Positions 6,583 through 8,710 of a stretch of DNA of 8,710 bases are shown here, piece by piece (position 1 is the first letter of the stretch; each line of letters starts with the position of its first letter). The notes beneath the pieces were generated by a model, which was not told the origin of the DNA, did not search any database, and saw only the letters and a list, made by a program, of their open reading frames with translations. Both the position numbers and the translations under genes were made by a program. Source of the DNA: DATDQA01 sp035292505 (GTDB taxonomy: Bacteria > Bacteroidota > Bacteroidia > Chitinophagales > Saprospiraceae); NCBI GenBank assembly GCA_035292505.1, contig DATDQA010000356.1, positions 1 to 8,710 of the forward strand, written 5' to 3'.

Positions 6583-7113
6583 CTAATTTCGAATTTCTTC
6601 CGTGTCCTTGCCACCATTATCCTGACCAACGATCTTACGCAGCTTTGTAAAGTTTACATTTTCCAAAGCCTGGAGGTAGCGCAAATCGAGTTTTCCGTCC
6701 ATTTCCAGGAGGGCAAAGTCTTCACCCTCGGAAGCTGCCAACACATAATAGGCATCGTCACCTGACTCCCTGGTCATCAGATTGAAAAGTGTGCCCTCTT
6801 GTTTCGCACTCACCAGCGTTTCAAACTTCTCAGCCGAAAGGTCATTGATCATGCGTTGATAGCTGGTGGCAGTAACGCCTGCAGATCCGTCTTCAGCAAT
6901 ATAGACGTTGATTTTGCGGATGCCCTTGATGAGTTTGTTGAAATCCGGGTCGCCACTTTCGTTGAGCATACGTAAAGTACTCTGGTAGATAAAAAACTTG
7001 CTGAGGTTATCATTCTCCTTCAGGAATTTCTCGACGGCTTTGATTTGCGCAGAACCGGCCAGAGAGATGAAGAGGATGGCAAGAATTGCCGGGATGGCTT
7101 TTCCGAGGTGCAT
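6583..7113 (-). CDS. DUF4252 domain-containing exported protein
   Basis: This 176-residue protein begins with a signal peptide (MHLGKAIPAILAILFISLAGSAQ), cleaved probably near residue 23. No lipobox cysteine is seen, so a soluble periplasmic location is likely. The mature part matches DUF4252, a Bacteroidota family of unknown function: an N-terminal helix (VEKFLKENDNLSKFFI), a central Y-x-R-M region, and the closing signature FALLEMDGKLDLRYLQALENVNF followed by a helix. It precedes the ABC ATPase gene by 35 bp on the same strand and is the first gene of the probable operon. That makes it a candidate accessory factor of the exporter, but co-transcription alone does not prove it. The start is set by the signal peptide. 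Confidence 0.82.
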   Translation of the reverse strand: MHLGKAIPAILAILFISLAGSAQIKAVEKFLKENDNLSKFFIYQSTLRMLNESGDPDFNKLIKGIRKINVYIAEDGSAGVTATSYQRMINDLSAEKFETLVSAKQEGTLFNLMTRESGDDAYYVLAASEGEDFALLEMDGKLDLRYLQALENVNFTKLRKIVGQDNGGKDTEEIRN

Positions 7114-7218
7114 GATTTGCTGGTTTTGGCCTCTTTAACGAAATGATAATACCATTAGTTACAGATCATCGATGAAATACTTCAACGGGGTGGTGATGGT
7201 CGGGCTGGGAGTACAATC

Positions 7219-7358
7219 GGGCTGGAAATGAAATCCCAGCCCTCCATTCCTTTATTGCTTCGTTCTGGGCTGGAAATGAATCCGGGACTGGGAATGAAAT
7301 CCCAGTCCTCCATTCCTTATTACTTCGTTCAGGACTGGGAATGAAATCCCAGCCCTCA
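7219..7358. repeat. Cluster of palindromic ~48-bp repeats
   Basis: Each unit is a 24-nt hairpin followed by a spacer resembling TCCATTCCTTATTACTTCGT. Hairpins lie at 7219-7242, 7285-7308 and 7332-7355, and a truncated one occurs at 7267-7283. The 7285 copy has perfect 9-bp arms GGACTGGGA/TCCCAGTCC around ATGAAA; the other two full hairpins each have one mismatch in the arms. Unit starts are 47-48 bp apart. The cluster fills the space between the nucleotidyltransferase stop codon and the DUF4252 gene. Confidence 0.88.
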
Positions 7359-7384
7359 AATTTGATACCCGAGACATTATTTTC

Positions 7385-8380
7385 TCAACCAAGGTCGATC
7401 TGGGTATTGTCCCCAATATTGAGACTCTGCCGCATCCCTTTAATCGCCGCATCATGGCCGACAATCGAATGATAGAGTACGGCTTCCTGAATAGAGGTAT
7501 AGCTCCCGATGATAGAATCCCTGATGATTGCTGAATCAATATTGCTGTCGTTACCGATGGTGACGTGCGGCCCGATAATCGAATTTTTGATCTGACAATT
7601 CGCACCGATGGATACCGGGTGGATGATGATGGTATTCTCAGCATCCATCGGAGGCTCTGCATGCGTGTTTTTACGATCCAGCAGGGTTGCATTGGTTTCG
7701 AGAAGGATATCCTTCTGTCCGCAATCAAACCAATTGAAGACCTCAAGGGTCGTAAATCGAATACCCTGAGAGATCATTCGCATTAGAGCGTCTGTAAGCT
7801 GGAATTCATTGCGTGTTTTGATGCCGTGCTGAATGTGATAATCAATGCTTTCAATCAATACATCGACTTCTTTGATTTTATACAAGCCCACCATGGCAAG
7901 GTTCGATTTCGGAATACTCGGCTTTTCTATGACCCGAGAGACAAATCCATCATGATCCAACTCGACAACTCCAAAAAGTCTGGGGTCGGAAACTTTCTTG
8001 ATTCCAAGGCAGGAGTACGGAGAGTTGAGAAAACTGCTGAGATCGGCATCGACAATGGTATCTCCCAGGTGGATCACAATCTCATCGACACCTTGCAGGC
8101 AATGTCTGGCTGTCCAGATTGCATGACCGAGACCCATGCGAGTTTCCTGTTGCACCCATTCCACTGAAATATCCGGATAGCTTTTTTCGACATACAGTTT
8201 GATCTTCTCACCAAGATATCCTATGATAAAGACAAAATCACGGACACCCTTTGCAATCAGGTCATCCAGAATAAATGCAATAATGGGTTTGCCAGCCACG
8301 GGTATCAGAGGCTTAGGTTGTGTGTATGTGTGAGGGCGCAGATTCGTTCCAGCCCCTGCGACAGGGATGACAGCTTTCAT
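7385..8380 (-). CDS. Sugar-1-phosphate nucleotidyltransferase with left-handed beta-helix tail
   Basis: This 331-residue cytoplasmic enzyme should join a sugar-1-phosphate and an NTP to give an NDP-sugar for surface polysaccharides. The N-terminal Rossmann-like domain (1-235) shows the nucleotide loop GAGTNLRP (9-16), QPKPLIPVAGKP with K23, QQ (77-78), GLGHA (83-87), the metal-binding candidate D107 (HLGDT), VIEKPSIPKSNLAMVGLY (150-167), EFQLTDAL (192-199) and WFDCG (217-221). Residues 250-326 carry hexapeptide repeats of a left-handed beta-helix. The layout fits long RmlA-like thymidylyl/uridylyltransferases. The loop has Asn where most relatives have Arg or Lys (GTRL/GTKL). The exact base and sugar cannot be read off, so I give no symbol. 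No other sugar-pathway gene is in the window. The ATG at 8380 gives the standard N-terminus. Confidence 0.9.
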   Translation of the reverse strand: MKAVIPVAGAGTNLRPHTYTQPKPLIPVAGKPIIAFILDDLIAKGVRDFVFIIGYLGEKIKLYVEKSYPDISVEWVQQETRMGLGHAIWTARHCLQGVDEIVIHLGDTIVDADLSSFLNSPYSCLGIKKVSDPRLFGVVELDHDGFVSRVIEKPSIPKSNLAMVGLYKIKEVDVLIESIDYHIQHGIKTRNEFQLTDALMRMISQGIRFTTLEVFNWFDCGQKDILLETNATLLDRKNTHAEPPMDAENTIIIHPVSIGANCQIKNSIIGPHVTIGNDSNIDSAIIRDSIIGSYTSIQEAVLYHSIVGHDAAIKGMRQSLNIGDNTQIDLG

Positions 8381-8405
8381 GATAATTGCTCAGCGATAGA
8401 GCCGG

Positions 8406-8413
8406 CGAAGATA
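8406..8413 (-). promoter_or_regulatory. Candidate -7 element of the nucleotidyltransferase gene
   Basis: On the minus strand TATCTTCG differs from the Bacteroidota consensus TAnnTTTG at one base and lies 25 bp upstream of the ATG. The expected -33 position falls inside the heptamer array, where no clear TTTG is seen. The call is tentative. Confidence 0.35.
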
Positions 8414-8420
8414 GCGTTTA

Positions 8421-8483
8421 GCTGTTTGCTATTTGCTGCTGGCGGTTGGCAGTTGGCTGCTGGCTGCTCGCTGTTGGCGGTTA
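8421..8483. repeat. Nine tandem 7-bp units (consensus GCTGTTG)
   Basis: Read from 8421, nine consecutive heptamers start with GC and follow GC-N-G-N-T-G with scattered substitutions: GCTGTTT, GCTATTT, GCTGCTG, GCGGTTG, GCAGTTG, GCTGCTG, GCTGCTC, GCTGTTG, GCGGTTA. Seven is not a multiple of three, and no gene spans the array. It lies immediately upstream of the nucleotidyltransferase gene and looks like a variable-number tandem repeat. Confidence 0.88.
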
Positions 8484-8514
8484 GATTTCTCTGCCAGATA
8501 TTAAGTTAAGGAAT

Positions 8515-8550
8515 AGGCTTATAGGTTAGTAGGCTTATAGGTTAGTAGGC
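8515..8550. repeat. 16-bp tandem duplication plus 4-bp partial copy
   Basis: AGGCTTATAGGTTAGT is present at 8515-8530 and 8531-8546 without mismatch, followed by AGGC at 8547-8550. It separates the heptamer array from the T9SS domain remnant, whose only possible ATG follows directly after it. Confidence 0.92.
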
Positions 8551-8551
8551 A

Positions 8552-8707
8552 ATGCAATCTCCAATTCCTCACCTCCTGCTGCGTCAGCCCTCAAGGAACG
8601 GCGTCAATGTCATTTTGCTGGATGATGTCGTGTCAGGGCTCTATGTATGGCATATCCTGGAAACGGATGGAAAGGTGGTAGGGATGGGGAAGGTGATTGT
8701 ACAATGA
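8552..8707 (+). pseudogene. Orphan fragment of a T9SS type A C-terminal sorting domain
   Basis: A 51-codon frame from the ATG at 8552 to the TGA at 8705-8707 ends in VNVILLDDVVSGLYVWHI, ETDGK and VVGMGKVIVQ. This matches the last two strands of a T9SS type A sorting domain: a hydrophobic run, then S-G-L-Y-x-W, a G-K turn, and G-K-x-I-V at the C-terminus. There is no signal peptide, no PNP motif and no functional domain. The upstream DNA is tandem repeat, so the body of the gene is missing. I read it as the remnant of a deleted or recombined surface-protein gene. The alternative, a real small protein starting at 8552, is unlikely because its first 15 residues look random. Confidence 0.65.
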
Positions 8708-8710
8708 GGG

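Noticed and set aside
7219..7358. CRISPR array
   Set aside because: The period is near 48 bp, but the spacers between hairpins are themselves near-identical and not unique, and no cas gene is nearby.
7252..7746. 164-residue open frame on the minus strand
   Set aside because: It overlaps the nucleotidyltransferase gene in another frame and runs on into the palindromic repeats. The serine/arginine-rich product shows no domain.

Overview
The window looks like a chromosomal stretch from a member of the Bacteroidota, probably of the Saprospiria/Lewinella type. Two full-length secreted proteins and one orphan fragment carry type IX secretion (T9SS) C-terminal sorting domains, a DUF4252 protein is present, Shine-Dalgarno sequences are weak or absent, and the intergenic DNA holds short palindromic and tandem repeats. 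The lineage is inferred from these traits and not from a database search.

Layout, left to right. Positions 1-1017 (minus) hold most of a DNA polymerase III delta-prime clamp-loader gene that runs off the left edge. A 516-bp non-coding stretch follows. At 1534-1950 (minus) is a pterin synthase whose active-site spacing is that of the eukaryote-like 6-pyruvoyl-tetrahydropterin synthases and not that of classical QueD. Two divergent genes for secreted T9SS proteins share a 267-bp intergenic region: a small cysteine-containing protein (2052-2738, minus) and a four-part protein with a thioredoxin-like WCVPC domain (3006-4646, plus). The intergenic region contains a perfect 21-bp tandem duplication, and the plus-strand gene ends in a strong intrinsic terminator.

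From 7113 down to 4852 (minus) a likely operon reads DUF4252 protein, ABC ATPase, ABC-2 permease. The two ABC genes overlap by 11 bp, so the products should form a single exporter in the inner membrane. Upstream, at 7385-8380 (minus), is a sugar-phosphate nucleotidyltransferase with a left-handed beta-helix tail, probably supplying an activated sugar for cell-surface glycans.

The repeats are the least ordinary part. A palindromic, roughly 48-bp repeat family occurs at 7219-7358, with diverged relatives at 4761-4848. Nine 7-bp units lie just upstream of the nucleotidyltransferase gene, next to a 16-bp duplication. After these comes an isolated 51-codon remnant of a T9SS sorting domain (8552-8707, plus). 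I see no phage, CRISPR array, toxin-antitoxin pair or clearly new multi-gene system. The genes are mostly ordinary, and the repeats and the pterin enzyme deserve the second look.
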